Made by a program: the position numbers and the translations under genes
The notes under the pieces: generated by a model
Database searches by the model: none
What the model saw: only the letters and a program-made list of their open reading frames with translations
Told to the model about the DNA's origin: nothing
DNA from: G963667075 sp963667075
GTDB lineage: Bacteria; Pseudomonadota; Alphaproteobacteria; Micavibrionales; Micavibrionaceae
Length of the DNA stretch: 64,000 bases
Assembly (NCBI GenBank): GCA_963667075.1
Contig: OY762938.1
Location: 496,001 to 560,000, forward strand
Direction: 5' to 3'
In this document: positions 8,637 to 17,070 of the stretch, one piece after another
Position numbering within the stretch: position 1 is the stretch's first letter
How the letters are laid out: each line of letters starts with the position of its first letter

Positions 8637-9506
8637 ATGAGTTCGACACAAAAGACAAGCGTTCGCTTCGCCCCTTCCCCAAATGGATATCTGCATCTGG
8701 GACACGCCTTCTCTGCATTTTTCGCTTATGACAAAGCGGGACAGGCCGGTAGCGACTTCATTTTACGCATCGAAGATATAGATACGAACCGTTGCAATAA
8801 AACACTGGAGCAGCAGATATACAAAGACCTGGAGTGGATAGGAATTAAATGGGAGACACCTGTACGCAGACAATCCGATCATTGGGACGATTACAGAACC
8901 GCACTTAATAAGTTAGATAGACTAAATCTATTATACCCTTGTTTTTGCACAAGAAAAGATATTAAAGAAGAGGTCGACAGATCCCTTTCCGCGCCGCACG
9001 GTCCAGAGGGCATTATTTATCCCGGCCTATGCAAAAATCTTTCAAAAGAAACGCGCGCGAAAAAAATTGAGGCAGGCCTTCCCTACACATTGCGGCTTGA
9101 TCTTGAAAAAGCGCTAAAACATATCAACAAACCGCTTTACTGGTTTGATGAAGAGAAAGGAAAGCAGGAAGCACACCCTCATGAGATCGGCGATGCCGTG
9201 CTCATGCGTAAAGACATCCCCACCAGCTATCATTTAAGCGTCGTTGTGGACGATCATCTACAGGGCATTACGCATGTCACACGGGGCGAAGACCTGTTCT
9301 ACGCCACACATATGCACAGAGTGCTGCAAGAATTACTGGGCTACGAACCTCCGCTTTACCACCACCACAGATTAATCACCGACAAAAACGGCAAACGTTT
9401 TGCCAAACGCAACCAGTCCTTAAGCATCAAAACTTTACGGGAAAACGGATATACACCGGATGATGTTAAAAGAATGATTGAGTCTTCACCAACATCCATC
9501 TTATAA
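8637..9506 (+). CDS. gluQ: glutamyl-Q tRNA(Asp) synthetase
   Basis: Truncated GluRS paralogue that attaches glutamate to queuosine of tRNA-Asp. The HIGH-type motif is APSPNGYLHLGH, the zinc site is CFCTRKD plus YPGLC (C-x-C...Y-x3-C, as in GluQ-RS), and the KMSKS-type motif is degenerate (GKRFAKRNQS). The anticodon-binding domain is absent, giving 289 residues, as expected for the family. Two in-frame ATGs (8622 and 8637) are possible, and neither has a good ribosome-binding site. The second was chosen because it gives the usual short leader before VRFAPSP. The upstream region belongs to the divergent esterase. Confidence 0.92.
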   Translation: MSSTQKTSVRFAPSPNGYLHLGHAFSAFFAYDKAGQAGSDFILRIEDIDTNRCNKTLEQQIYKDLEWIGIKWETPVRRQSDHWDDYRTALNKLDRLNLLYPCFCTRKDIKEEVDRSLSAPHGPEGIIYPGLCKNLSKETRAKKIEAGLPYTLRLDLEKALKHINKPLYWFDEEKGKQEAHPHEIGDAVLMRKDIPTSYHLSVVVDDHLQGITHVTRGEDLFYATHMHRVLQELLGYEPPLYHHHRLITDKNGKRFAKRNQSLSIKTLRENGYTPDDVKRMIESSPTSIL

Positions 9507-9558
9507 TCAATGTCTCTTTTAGAGGCATTACACCCCAATTGATGCTATAAGGAACAAA

Positions 9559-9879
9559 ATGAATCACGATATCTTCCACATTGAAGGCAAGCCCTATGTT
9601 TTGATCCCTCTGCAGGAATACAGAGCCCTTCTTACAGATAATGATAAGCCCCCCACCTATTCTGAGGATGTTTTCAAGCGACTCACCGAAGGCCGAGAAC
9701 ATCCGGTTAAAATATTCCGCAAAGCAAAAGGTCTGACGCAAGAAGACCTTGCCAAGGCAGCCAAAATTTCACGTCCCTATTTAACAGAAATTGAAACAGG
9801 CAAAAAACGCGGCTCTATCACAGCCTTAAAGAATATCGCGCATGTATTGGACGTCACACTTCAGGACCTTGTGACTTAA
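9559..9879 (+). CDS. XRE-family HTH regulator with antitoxin-like N-terminus
   Basis: A 106-residue protein. Residues about 50-105 form a Cro/C1-type helix-turn-helix (FRKAKGLTQEDLAKAAKISRPYLTEIETG). Residues 1-30 (IEGKPYVLIPLQEYRALL) resemble the start of Phd/YefM- or HigA-type antitoxins, which read an 'xYVLIPxxEYxxL' strand-helix. A weak AAGGA lies ahead of the ATG. No toxin-like gene lies on either side: gluQ is upstream and comF is convergent downstream. It could be an orphan antitoxin or a plain autoregulated repressor. Confidence 0.82.
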   Translation: MNHDIFHIEGKPYVLIPLQEYRALLTDNDKPPTYSEDVFKRLTEGREHPVKIFRKAKGLTQEDLAKAAKISRPYLTEIETGKKRGSITALKNIAHVLDVTLQDLVT

Positions 9880-9919
9880 ACAAATTTGACGTCAACCCTC
9901 ATGACTGCACATAAGTTAA

Positions 9920-9962
9920 CGCTTATACCATTTTCTCATTCAATGAATATGAATTGGTATTA
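9920..9962. repeat. palindromic intergenic repeat (CTTATACCAAT type)
   Basis: An imperfect inverted repeat runs from GCTTATACCATTTTCTCATT to GAATATGAATTGGTATTA, and its right end touches the comF stop codon. It shares the arm sequence CTTATRCCA / TTGGTATAA with the element at 22516-22556. It could act as a bidirectional transcription end between the XRE gene and comF. Confidence 0.55.
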
Positions 9963-10730
9963 ATTTCTTCTAGCCTGGCCTTTCCCTGCCACACGAGCAA
10001 CGGTCAGGACAAAAATCTTTTTGGCACCGGCTTTTAACAAAGTTTTACTGCATTCATTCACGGTTGAGCCCGTCGTAAGAACATCATCTATCAACAACAC
10101 GTTTTTACCTGCGAAGATATTCTGCGCACCGGAACGAATAGCGAAAACGCCTTTTACATTTTTAGCCCGCTCTTTTTTGGATAAATGCCCCTGAACAGGC
10201 GTATGTTTCTGCCTGATCAGACTTTCCGCATCGTGCGGCAGATCCATCATCTTTGCCAAAGCAGACGAAATAAGGGCTGACTGGTTATAACGGCGTCTTA
10301 GCAAACGCCAGCGATGCAAAGGCACTGGCACAACAATATCTGTTTCAGGAAAAAGAGACTCCCCTGCTTTTTTAAGCCACGGCAGAAAAGCACGAACCGC
10401 CTGCGTTTGATCGCCATGTTTAAAGCCTAATATCAAAAATCGGGAGGCATCATCATACAAAAGCGGTGCCTTTGCCTTTTCAAACAAAGGCGGATAGGTA
10501 AGGCAATTGGCACACAGTGCCGGACTTTCTCCCTGATCAATCTCACTCATATCCAGATCAAACGAAAAAGGCACGCCACAACATGCGCATGAAGGCTCTG
10601 ATATAAAATTCAGACGCGCCCACGCCTCTGACGAAAGCATCCCCTGAACATCAACCTCATCCCCCGTCACAACACAACGGGGTGGCAACACAAGATTTAT
10701 AAAATGTTTTGCAAAAGAGAAATCCATCAT
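9960..10730 (-). CDS. comF: ComF family phosphoribosyltransferase-like protein
   Basis: A 256-residue protein with a zinc-ribbon N-terminus and a C-terminal phosphoribosyltransferase fold. Zinc-type cysteines are at 19, 48, 50, 51, 73 and 76. The PRPP-binding loop is VLLIDDVLTTGSTVNE (about 211-226). The family is tied to DNA uptake and recombination in transformable bacteria, but it is common in Alphaproteobacteria where its role is uncertain. In many alphaproteobacteria comF lies divergent to an NDUFAF5-type methyltransferase. Here such a gene exists at 14586, with about 3.8 kb of accessory genes in between. Confidence 0.88.
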   Translation of the reverse strand: MMDFSFAKHFINLVLPPRCVVTGDEVDVQGMLSSEAWARLNFISEPSCACCGVPFSFDLDMSEIDQGESPALCANCLTYPPLFEKAKAPLLYDDASRFLILGFKHGDQTQAVRAFLPWLKKAGESLFPETDIVVPVPLHRWRLLRRRYNQSALISSALAKMMDLPHDAESLIRQKHTPVQGHLSKKERAKNVKGVFAIRSGAQNIFAGKNVLLIDDVLTTGSTVNECSKTLLKAGAKKIFVLTVARVAGKGQARRN

Positions 10731-10746
10731 CCCCCCTCAATTCCCC

Positions 10747-10776
10747 TTGATCTTTTTATAGAAAACAAGCTATAAA
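10747..10776 (+). promoter_or_regulatory. predicted sigma-70 promoter of the methyltransferase fusion gene
   Basis: TTGATC (10747-10752), an 18-base spacer and TATAAA (10771-10776) lie about 40 bases before the GTG start at 10816. Prediction from consensus only. Confidence 0.4.
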
Positions 10777-10815
10777 GAACTATCCTAACAGGACAGATAG
10801 AATAGAGGGAATATA

Positions 10816-13260
10816 GTGGAGAAGCTAAGTAAAAGCCACCACAAGCTATTTTCAATGGATCACGATGCACAGGGCAGCGCAGCTGTAGCTGCCTTGTACA
10901 GAGATGACCGTGCCGAACTCTTAAAAGATATCCCAGAGTCCACCGTCAAAAAAGCATGGTTTACGCTTGCACACCTCTTGCTCAGCGACGGGGCCCATAT
11001 CGCCGATATCGGCTGTACAGATGGAAAAATGGCCTACGCTATGGCCGTACTCAACCCTGAAATCAAGGTAAGCGGTATTGACCTGGACCGCAAAGCCGTA
11101 ACACAGGCCAAAAAGAAATATCAGCGTCCTAATCTTGAATTTATCGTTGATGACATCACACAATCGAACCTCCCGGAAAACTCTCTCGATGCTGTCATTA
11201 ACTCCTTTGTCTGCCATGAAATATATTCCAACGCGGACTATAGCGACCGCTTTGTCATGCAAACACTGGAAAATCAGTTCAAGCTCTTAAAGCAAGATGG
11301 CGTAATGTTTATCAGGGATCATGCGCTACCTTATGGCGAAGATTTTATCCTTATGGAATTCCCCGACAAAGCCGGCACAGGTACAGCCCCTGAAGAACTT
11401 TCAGAAGCCGAGCTCTTGGTCCTTTACTCAGAAATCGCACGTACACCGGCCCACGAAGGATTTAGCGGATTCTTTTTGGAAGAACTCCCCGCCCGCTTTC
11501 CGGGAACGCGTCTTTTCCGCCTGCCTTACAAATGGGCATACGAATTTATTATGCGTAAAGACCACCGCAATACGTGGAAAGGGGAACTGGAAAAAGAGTA
11601 TGCTTTTTTCTCCGAAAAGAACTTTCGCTATCAGCTTAAATCCATTGGCGGCAGGCTCCTATACTCTGCCCCTTACTGGAGCGATGCCATCATCGAAAAG
11701 CATTTCAAGAACCACTTTAAGCTCTATGATGATGACGGCCTCCCGCTCGGCTATCCACCCACAAGCTTTATCTGTGTCGTACAGAACGTCGGAAAACGCA
11801 AAAGCCTTGCCTTGGAAGAACGTCGCTATACAAAAGAAAAAGCCGGCACACTTCGTATTTCCGCCATGCGTAACGAGAAAAACGGGCAGATTATTGATAC
11901 CGTCTCCAGAAATATGGAGATCGTGGAATTCCTGCCCTACCGCTTTGATGCCGGAGGTAAGATAAAGCTCTATCTGCACGAGGGACTGCCCAGAGGCATC
12001 GTCAATGCCGTGCCACGAAAAGGATACAATCTTGATGGTAAGGAATGGTCCGGGCATATGATCGAACCGATCAGTATCTCATCAGATATCGTAAAAGATG
12101 TTGATAGCGGTTCTTTTAAAGAGGTTATCCGCTTCTCCCACAACTATGCTGGCTTAAAACCCGCGATTGGTTGCCAGCTCGAAAAAGGGCCAGGTTTTTA
12201 CCCCAATCCTCATCATATTGATGAGCGCATAGAAACACGTTATCTGTGTGTTGAAAAAGCACCACTGCCTTTCTGGGATCCTAAAACACTTTCGGAAGAT
12301 ATTGAAGGTTTTTCAGCCAAAGGCAAAATCAGGGAATACGATGCACAAGGCGTCCTGAACGCCATATCCGTTGGCCTGATACCAAATGCCCGCCTTGAGC
12401 TGCAAATTCTGGCCTTATTTGAAAAGCTTGACATTAAGGCTGAAAAATGGACAGAAACACCGCTCCAGCTAAAAGAAAAAGACAATCTTCACATTACACC
12501 CGTGTCCGAGCTTCTTGCACGCTTAAACGAGGAAGATGATCGGTATAAGCCTATCAAAGGGGCCAGAGGTGATCTTAGAATTCTGAAATCAGTCTTTGTC
12601 GAAGAAGGACAAAATCAAAGAGGCGGTATGACAGGGCTCGCCGCACGGGACATGGAATTCTTTGTCTCTGACGACAACACCGTTAACACAGCCGTTGTTC
12701 TCCCCTTGACCAAGGACATTAACGGGGAAGTCATGGCAGGCATTGTCACAGAATACCTGCCCATTCCACAACGCTTCAAAGGCAACGGCTTTACCGTTTC
12801 TGCACCAAGCTTTACATTGCCGAAGGACGTTAAATCCATTGACGCCGCCCGCCGCTATATTGCAGAGCAATTTGAAGTAGAACCCCACTACGTTACACGC
12901 ATGGGCGAAAGCTTCTTCTGTCATAACGGTTTAACGCCCCAGCGCATTTACCCCTTTGCCGTCACAAACGTGAAAGACCACTATGACGGACAATGTCACG
13001 GCACAACCTCCTACACATGCTTGAAAGATTTATGGCAACTCATCTATCTTGATAACAGCGAAAGCTTCATGAAAATCGTCGGACTAGCCTACGCTGCGGC
13101 TATCGGCATAGACAGCGACATGAGCCCTGATTATCAGTTCTCTACCTCTCAGGCGCAAGAACGCAGCGAGCCTGTCTTTGAACACGCAGAGGTCCTGAAT
13201 GCACCGAGTGCCTCCAACGATGTCATATCTTTCGAAAAAAGAACCCGTGCGCCAGAATAA
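10816..13260 (+). CDS. large methyltransferase fusion protein (class I SAM MTase plus C-terminal unknown/NUDIX-like region)
   Basis: An 814-residue cytoplasmic protein with a GTG start preceded by AGAGGGA. Residues about 45-200 are a class I SAM-dependent methyltransferase: motif I IADIGCTDGK (62-71), acidic end of strand 2 GIDLD (87-91) and post-motif NSFVCHEIY. The remaining ~600 residues are not recognised with confidence. Two segments have NUDIX-like strand patterns (around KIKLYLHEGLPRGIVNAVPR and TVNTAVVLPLTKDINGEVM) but no complete NUDIX box (GX5EX7REUXEEXGU), so an inactive or divergent fold is possible. There are no signal peptide or membrane helices. The following two genes are unknown paralogues on the same strand. 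The substrate cannot be inferred. Confidence 0.75.
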   Translation: MEKLSKSHHKLFSMDHDAQGSAAVAALYRDDRAELLKDIPESTVKKAWFTLAHLLLSDGAHIADIGCTDGKMAYAMAVLNPEIKVSGIDLDRKAVTQAKKKYQRPNLEFIVDDITQSNLPENSLDAVINSFVCHEIYSNADYSDRFVMQTLENQFKLLKQDGVMFIRDHALPYGEDFILMEFPDKAGTGTAPEELSEAELLVLYSEIARTPAHEGFSGFFLEELPARFPGTRLFRLPYKWAYEFIMRKDHRNTWKGELEKEYAFFSEKNFRYQLKSIGGRLLYSAPYWSDAIIEKHFKNHFKLYDDDGLPLGYPPTSFICVVQNVGKRKSLALEERRYTKEKAGTLRISAMRNEKNGQIIDTVSRNMEIVEFLPYRFDAGGKIKLYLHEGLPRGIVNAVPRKGYNLDGKEWSGHMIEPISISSDIVKDVDSGSFKEVIRFSHNYAGLKPAIGCQLEKGPGFYPNPHHIDERIETRYLCVEKAPLPFWDPKTLSEDIEGFSAKGKIREYDAQGVLNAISVGLIPNARLELQILALFEKLDIKAEKWTETPLQLKEKDNLHITPVSELLARLNEEDDRYKPIKGARGDLRILKSVFVEEGQNQRGGMTGLAARDMEFFVSDDNTVNTAVVLPLTKDINGEVMAGIVTEYLPIPQRFKGNGFTVSAPSFTLPKDVKSIDAARRYIAEQFEVEPHYVTRMGESFFCHNGLTPQRIYPFAVTNVKDHYDGQCHGTTSYTCLKDLWQLIYLDNSESFMKIVGLAYAAAIGIDSDMSPDYQFSTSQAQERSEPVFEHAEVLNAPSASNDVISFEKRTRAPE

Positions 13261-13279
13261 ATCGGCAGAATAAATCGGC
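13254..13279 (+). repeat. 13-bp tandem duplication across a stop codon
   Basis: The unit AGAATAAATCGGC occurs twice in a row (13254-13266 and 13267-13279), then decays into AAAATAAA. The first copy contains the TAA stop of the methyltransferase fusion. Probably a recent slippage event. Confidence 0.8.
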
Positions 13280-13355
13280 AAAATAAAGCATTTATTAAGA
13301 CAAATGTAATATGATGGCATCAATAATTGTTTGAAGATCAAAAGGAGCGTGCAAT

Positions 13356-13907
13356 ATGAAATCTATTCAAGGACCCTTCAATCAGGACGAGCCCAATCCT
13401 CTGGCAGGTCTTATATCTTCTATGCAGGAAATTGATCAGATAGATAATACGCTTCGCTCTTTTGCACAAGACCTGCCTCGTGATTTGGATGCGCAACGTT
13501 ATCACAGCGAAAGAACCATAGACAATACAGCCCGCGGGCCAGCGGTTACACTCACCCTGTTTTCGCCTGATCCCAAAGCCTTCCAAGCCTACATAGAGGC
13601 TAAAAAAGATGGCGATACAGCCGGCATAAAAACCTACCGCGCACAAACAGATAAACTCGTTGTCAGAGCCAAACTCCATACAGATAACCCATTATATGAT
13701 ATTCAATCACAGACAAAAAACGGCAGAACAGCAGGAACATACAACAATTCCTTACCTAAAGTCTGGAAAGAAATTGACGGATTTGTAAAAGCAACCGCCG
13801 GTGATCTGGCCAATTCCATGATCCAGTTGACCGACCTGCCAGACCGGCTGGCGGAAACACTGCCGCGCACCGTTAAATCACCAGATGCTGGAAAACGTCC
13901 CAGTTAG
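13356..13907 (+). CDS. unknown protein, tandem paralogue 1
   Basis: A 183-residue soluble protein with AAGGAG about 9 bases before the ATG. It is not a family I recognise. It aligns with the next gene over most of its length: EIDQIDNTLRSFAQDLPRD against DEIDHLFRDFSQDLPYD, RYHSERT against RYYSDRN, TLTLFSP against TLSLYYP, AYIEAKKDGD against AYINARKNHD, and KEIDGFVKATAGDL against KQIAKFIATTSPEL. No signal peptide, membrane helix or catalytic motif is evident. The pattern of a helical N-terminus, a central strand pair and a helix around 'AYIxAKK' suggests a small alpha/beta fold. It may be co-regulated with the preceding methyltransferase (95-base gap). Confidence 0.75.
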   Translation: MKSIQGPFNQDEPNPLAGLISSMQEIDQIDNTLRSFAQDLPRDLDAQRYHSERTIDNTARGPAVTLTLFSPDPKAFQAYIEAKKDGDTAGIKTYRAQTDKLVVRAKLHTDNPLYDIQSQTKNGRTAGTYNNSLPKVWKEIDGFVKATAGDLANSMIQLTDLPDRLAETLPRTVKSPDAGKRPS

Positions 13908-13931
13908 ATGGTTTTGCACCATAGTTGATAT

Positions 13932-13961
13932 TTGACAACAATATTGAATATTATGTATATA
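13932..13961 (+). promoter_or_regulatory. predicted sigma-70 promoter of paralogue 2
   Basis: A perfect TTGACA (13932-13937), 18-base spacer and TATATA (13956-13961) precede the gene at 13996 with a 34-base leader. This suggests paralogue 2 has its own transcription start instead of depending on paralogue 1. Confidence 0.55.
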
Positions 13962-13995
13962 TGCTCTCAAAAATAACAAGGGAGCGTCGCGTAAC

Positions 13996-14580
13996 ATGAT
14001 GTCTATTTTTCAAAAAATTGTTGGTCTAACCGGCTTGTTCAACAAAAAAACAACCAAAGAGCCCGCCCTTCCCCTCTCTTTTTTACTAAAAGCTGATGAA
14101 ATAGATCATCTTTTCAGAGATTTTTCGCAGGATCTTCCCTATGACTCAAGCACACGCCGCTATTACAGTGACAGAAATACACACAGGCCTTCCGAGAAAG
14201 ATTATGAGGACGGCATCACACTCTCATTATATTACCCTGAATTTGAAGCGTACGAAGCTTACATAAACGCCAGAAAAAATCACGATCTAAACGGTGTATA
14301 TGATTACATCAAAACCACAGATAGCATAAGGATCGAAATCTTATCGGCACAAGATACAGGCCTGCCCACATATAATTGGGTTCAAACAATAAATAATGAA
14401 CAAACGGGCGGGTTTAACGTTTCTGAAGAGGACATCTTTAAACAAATTGCAAAATTCATTGCCACGACAAGCCCTGAGCTTACCATATTCGCCGCACGTT
14501 ACTTTACAAACATAATGGACACACCAAAACAAAAAGCTGTTGTTACAACGCCTCCTGAAGCTAGGAGATCTCCTGTTTAA
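13996..14580 (+). CDS. unknown protein, tandem paralogue 2
   Basis: A 194-residue protein related to the product of the previous gene (shared SQDLPYD, RYYSDRN and YINARKN blocks). It has a longer, more hydrophobic N-terminus (MMSIFQKIVGLTGLFNKK) that may form an amphipathic helix. GGGAG lies about 12 bases before the start, which has two adjacent ATGs. It ends five bases before the next gene, so it is probably cotranscribed with the NDUFAF5-like methyltransferase. The divergence between the two paralogues is large, so the duplication is old. No function can be assigned. Confidence 0.72.
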   Translation: MMSIFQKIVGLTGLFNKKTTKEPALPLSFLLKADEIDHLFRDFSQDLPYDSSTRRYYSDRNTHRPSEKDYEDGITLSLYYPEFEAYEAYINARKNHDLNGVYDYIKTTDSIRIEILSAQDTGLPTYNWVQTINNEQTGGFNVSEEDIFKQIAKFIATTSPELTIFAARYFTNIMDTPKQKAVVTTPPEARRSPV

Positions 14581-14585
14581 GTGAT

Positions 14586-15374
14586 ATGATCCCCCCTATG
14601 GGACCAGATGATCATTCTAATAATTTGTTGTTCGACGATAACGCACGCAAGCGCAGCCACCAGAAGGCTGAGCTACATTTCAGACAGCATGACTTTCTTT
14701 TCCGGCATGTCTGCGATGACATCGTAGAGCGGCTCTCCATGATTAGAGGTGATATTAAAAACGTATTATGCCTTGGCACACGTGTTCCCGCCTCATTTGA
14801 ATCAACACTTAAAAACCGCGCGGGTGTTAAGCGCATGACTATCTCAGCGCTGGATAAAGCACCCTTTACAAAAATTTTTGACTGCATAATCAGCCCGCTT
14901 TCGCTTCATAATGTTAATCATCTTCCCGTTGTCTTAAAACATATTCGGCATAGCCTTAAACCAAATGGCGTATTTCTGGCGGCACTGCCCGGAGAGAAAA
15001 CACTTCATGAGCTGCGCGCTTCGCTTATAGAAACAGAAACGGCCCTTAAAAACGGAACCAGCCCGCGTGTCCTTCCCTTTATTGATAAAGAGCAAATAGG
15101 CCATCAGCTGTTACAGGCCGGATTCACCCTGCCCGTCATTGACAGAGATCTTTTAACAGTCACCTATCGTGATATATACGCGCTGATGCATGACTTGCGT
15201 TATATGGGCGAAAGCAATATTCTAACCGGCAGAAACAAAATATATCCGGGAAAATCCTTTTTTGAGCACGCACAAACGGTCTATCATGAACGCTTCGCAT
15301 ACCCTGATGGGCGGCTCCCGGCTACGTTTGATCTTATGTATTTAATTGGATGGACCAAAGAAGATAACCCATGA
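14586..15374 (+). CDS. SAM-dependent methyltransferase-like protein (NDUFAF5/BioC-related)
   Basis: A 262-residue protein of the alphaproteobacterial group related to mitochondrial complex I assembly factor NDUFAF5 and to BioC. The N-terminal block LFDDNARKRSHQKAELHF followed by HDFLFRHVCDDIVERL matches the family's RRxRxRAA...HDFLLxEVAxRLxDRL pattern. The usual glycine-rich motif I is reduced (VLCLGTRVPASFES), but SPLSLHNVNHLPVVLKHIRHSLKPNG and the C-terminal DLRYMGESN...FFEHAQTVY are typical. It ends in ATGA, overlapping gloB by four bases. An alternative ATG at 14598 would trim four residues. Function in bacteria is unproven. Confidence 0.82.
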   Translation: MIPPMGPDDHSNNLLFDDNARKRSHQKAELHFRQHDFLFRHVCDDIVERLSMIRGDIKNVLCLGTRVPASFESTLKNRAGVKRMTISALDKAPFTKIFDCIISPLSLHNVNHLPVVLKHIRHSLKPNGVFLAALPGEKTLHELRASLIETETALKNGTSPRVLPFIDKEQIGHQLLQAGFTLPVIDRDLLTVTYRDIYALMHDLRYMGESNILTGRNKIYPGKSFFEHAQTVYHERFAYPDGRLPATFDLMYLIGWTKEDNP

Positions 15375-16126
15375 CTGACGTTACCATCATTCCGTACAAT
15401 CGTGATAATTATGCCTATCTGCTGGAAGCCCAAAATGGCACGACAGTGATCATTGATGCCGGCGATTTCAGAAATATAGACCGCGTTCTGGAGAAAAAAA
15501 ACAAGCATCTGGACTATATTCTGTCCACACACCATCACTTTGATCACACAGACGGCAATATCCCGCTGAAAGAAAAATATGACGCCAAAATTGTGGCGCC
15601 AGCCAAAGAAAAGATGAACTTCAAACACATTGATATCAAAGTAACCGAAGGCTCTTCCCTGCCTTTTGGAAACGATACAATCAACGTCATTGAGACTCCG
15701 GCCCACACAGCCGGACATGTTTGCTATTATATGCCTAAACATGGCTTTCTTTTTACCGGCGATACGCTTTTCTCAATGGGATGCGGCGGATTATTCGAAG
15801 GGACACCAGCCCAAATGTGGAAATCCCTTTGTAAGATAAAGGCCCTGCCCGATGAAACCCTTATTTTCTGCGGTCATGAATACACCATTCATGGTGCCAA
15901 ATTCTGCAGCCGCCTGGAACCGGAAAACGAACCTTTGAAAAAACGTGTGAGAGAAGTCAAAGAACTCCGCACTGCTCATAAACCGACACTCCCTGTTTCT
16001 CTTGCCATAGAAAAAGCCACAAACTGTTTTTTGCGTGCTGACACCCCTGCGCTACAAAAAGCTCTCCACATGGAAGGTGCCACCCCTTTGTCCGTCTTCG
16101 AAAAAGTGAGAAGCGGTGGAAAATAA
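15371..16126 (+). CDS. gloB: hydroxyacylglutathione hydrolase (glyoxalase II)
   Basis: A 251-residue metallo-beta-lactamase-fold thioesterase that hydrolyses S-lactoylglutathione to lactate and glutathione. Metal ligands are visible in THHHFDHTDGN (residues 53-63), ETPAHTAGH, FTGDTLFSMGCGG and CGHEYT. The glyoxalase II C-terminal helical region (LPVSLAIEKATNCFLR) carries the glutathione-binding signature. Length is the family norm. It is coupled to the preceding methyltransferase by a 4-base overlap, an arrangement common in Alphaproteobacteria. Confidence 0.95.
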   Translation: MTDVTIIPYNRDNYAYLLEAQNGTTVIIDAGDFRNIDRVLEKKNKHLDYILSTHHHFDHTDGNIPLKEKYDAKIVAPAKEKMNFKHIDIKVTEGSSLPFGNDTINVIETPAHTAGHVCYYMPKHGFLFTGDTLFSMGCGGLFEGTPAQMWKSLCKIKALPDETLIFCGHEYTIHGAKFCSRLEPENEPLKKRVREVKELRTAHKPTLPVSLAIEKATNCFLRADTPALQKALHMEGATPLSVFEKVRSGGK

Positions 16127-16149
16127 TAACTTACACAGAATGTTTAGAA

Positions 16150-16632
16150 ATGAAATTAATTATATCCCTGATCTTGCTCTTTCTTCTCCCAACGACCGGC
16201 TGGGCCTGTATAGAGCTACCGGACGTCCCTTGCGTAGCAAAAGAAATAACACATTTTTCTTTTAATGATAATGACCTTGTCTCATGGGAAGCCGAGATAA
16301 AAAACACCCCAATGACTCTGCTCAGAAAAAATGAAGATGGCAGTACAACAGAATATTGGGGCAAAAAAGAAGAGCCCACAATAACATTTCATTTCAAACC
16401 CAAAAAGGCACAGGAACTCGCCGAGATAACCAAAAAAATCGCAGACCCGGTGCATACAGAAAACAATCTGGCTATTTTTTACAATGAACAGCTTGTGACA
16501 GAGTTAAGAGTTCACACGCCCTTACCCCAAACACAGAATGTCGCTTTAAAGATAAGTAAAGAAGTTTACGAAAAACTGGTAAAAACCCTGCCTTTCGAAA
16601 AAAGCATACCGCAAAGTTCGAAAGGCATATAA
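16150..16632 (+). CDS. secreted protein of unknown function
   Basis: A 160-residue protein with a clear signal peptide (MKLIISLILLFLLPTTGWA, cleavage likely before Cys-Ile-Glu). The first residues of the mature protein, ACIELPDVPC, contain two cysteines; the Cys directly after the cleavage site lacks a proper lipobox Leu-Ala-Gly, so a lipoprotein is possible but unproven. The rest is hydrophilic and strand-rich (ITHFSFNDNDLVSWEAEIK...TITFHFKPKKAQELAE). It lies 23 bases after gloB and could be the last gene of that operon. No family recognised. Confidence 0.7.
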   Translation: MKLIISLILLFLLPTTGWACIELPDVPCVAKEITHFSFNDNDLVSWEAEIKNTPMTLLRKNEDGSTTEYWGKKEEPTITFHFKPKKAQELAEITKKIADPVHTENNLAIFYNEQLVTELRVHTPLPQTQNVALKISKEVYEKLVKTLPFEKSIPQSSKGI

Positions 16633-16676
16633 AGTCCTCTGAAAAAGAGTCTATTCTATCCTTATTAAGAAAGTGC

Positions 16677-16997
16677 CTAGCTGCCTGACAAAGTCTTTTT
16701 CGGAGATTGCCTCCTTTGCACAGGCCTTTTATCTTCCGGGCCTTTATTATCCTCTCCGTTATTTATTTTTTTACGGGAAGAGCGGTGATGTGGAATAGGA
16801 ATTTTCCTTTGAGAACCATCGCTACGTTCACTAGCCGCAATCTCAATCTCAAGGCGCGCAGCCACTTTACGCAATTCATGAACAGCATCCTGCAAGGATT
16901 CACGCGTTTTAACATCTTTCCTGTCTTTATTCCAAACGATGTAAGCCTCTATACAGTTTTCAGATGTTGTTTTTAATCTGTCTTCTATTTCATCCAT
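16677..16997 (-). CDS. small charged protein, unknown function
   Basis: A 106-residue protein. AAGGAG lies 7 bases before the ATG at 16997; an adjacent in-frame GTG three bases upstream is less well spaced. Residues about 1-62 are helical (HELRKVAARLEIEIAASE) and end in a basic, low-complexity tail rich in Arg/Lys/Ser/Pro, which suggests nucleic-acid or protein binding, but no family is recognised. It lies just downstream of guaC on the same strand. Confidence 0.6.
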   Translation of the reverse strand: MDEIEDRLKTTSENCIEAYIVWNKDRKDVKTRESLQDAVHELRKVAARLEIEIAASERSDGSQRKIPIPHHRSSRKKINNGEDNKGPEDKRPVQRRQSPKKTLSGS

Positions 16998-17070
16998 CAC
17001 GCTACTCCTTTTATTTTTTTAAGCCCTTTCCAACCAAGGGGAGTCAGGGTACAGCTTTAAAGAGATCAGG

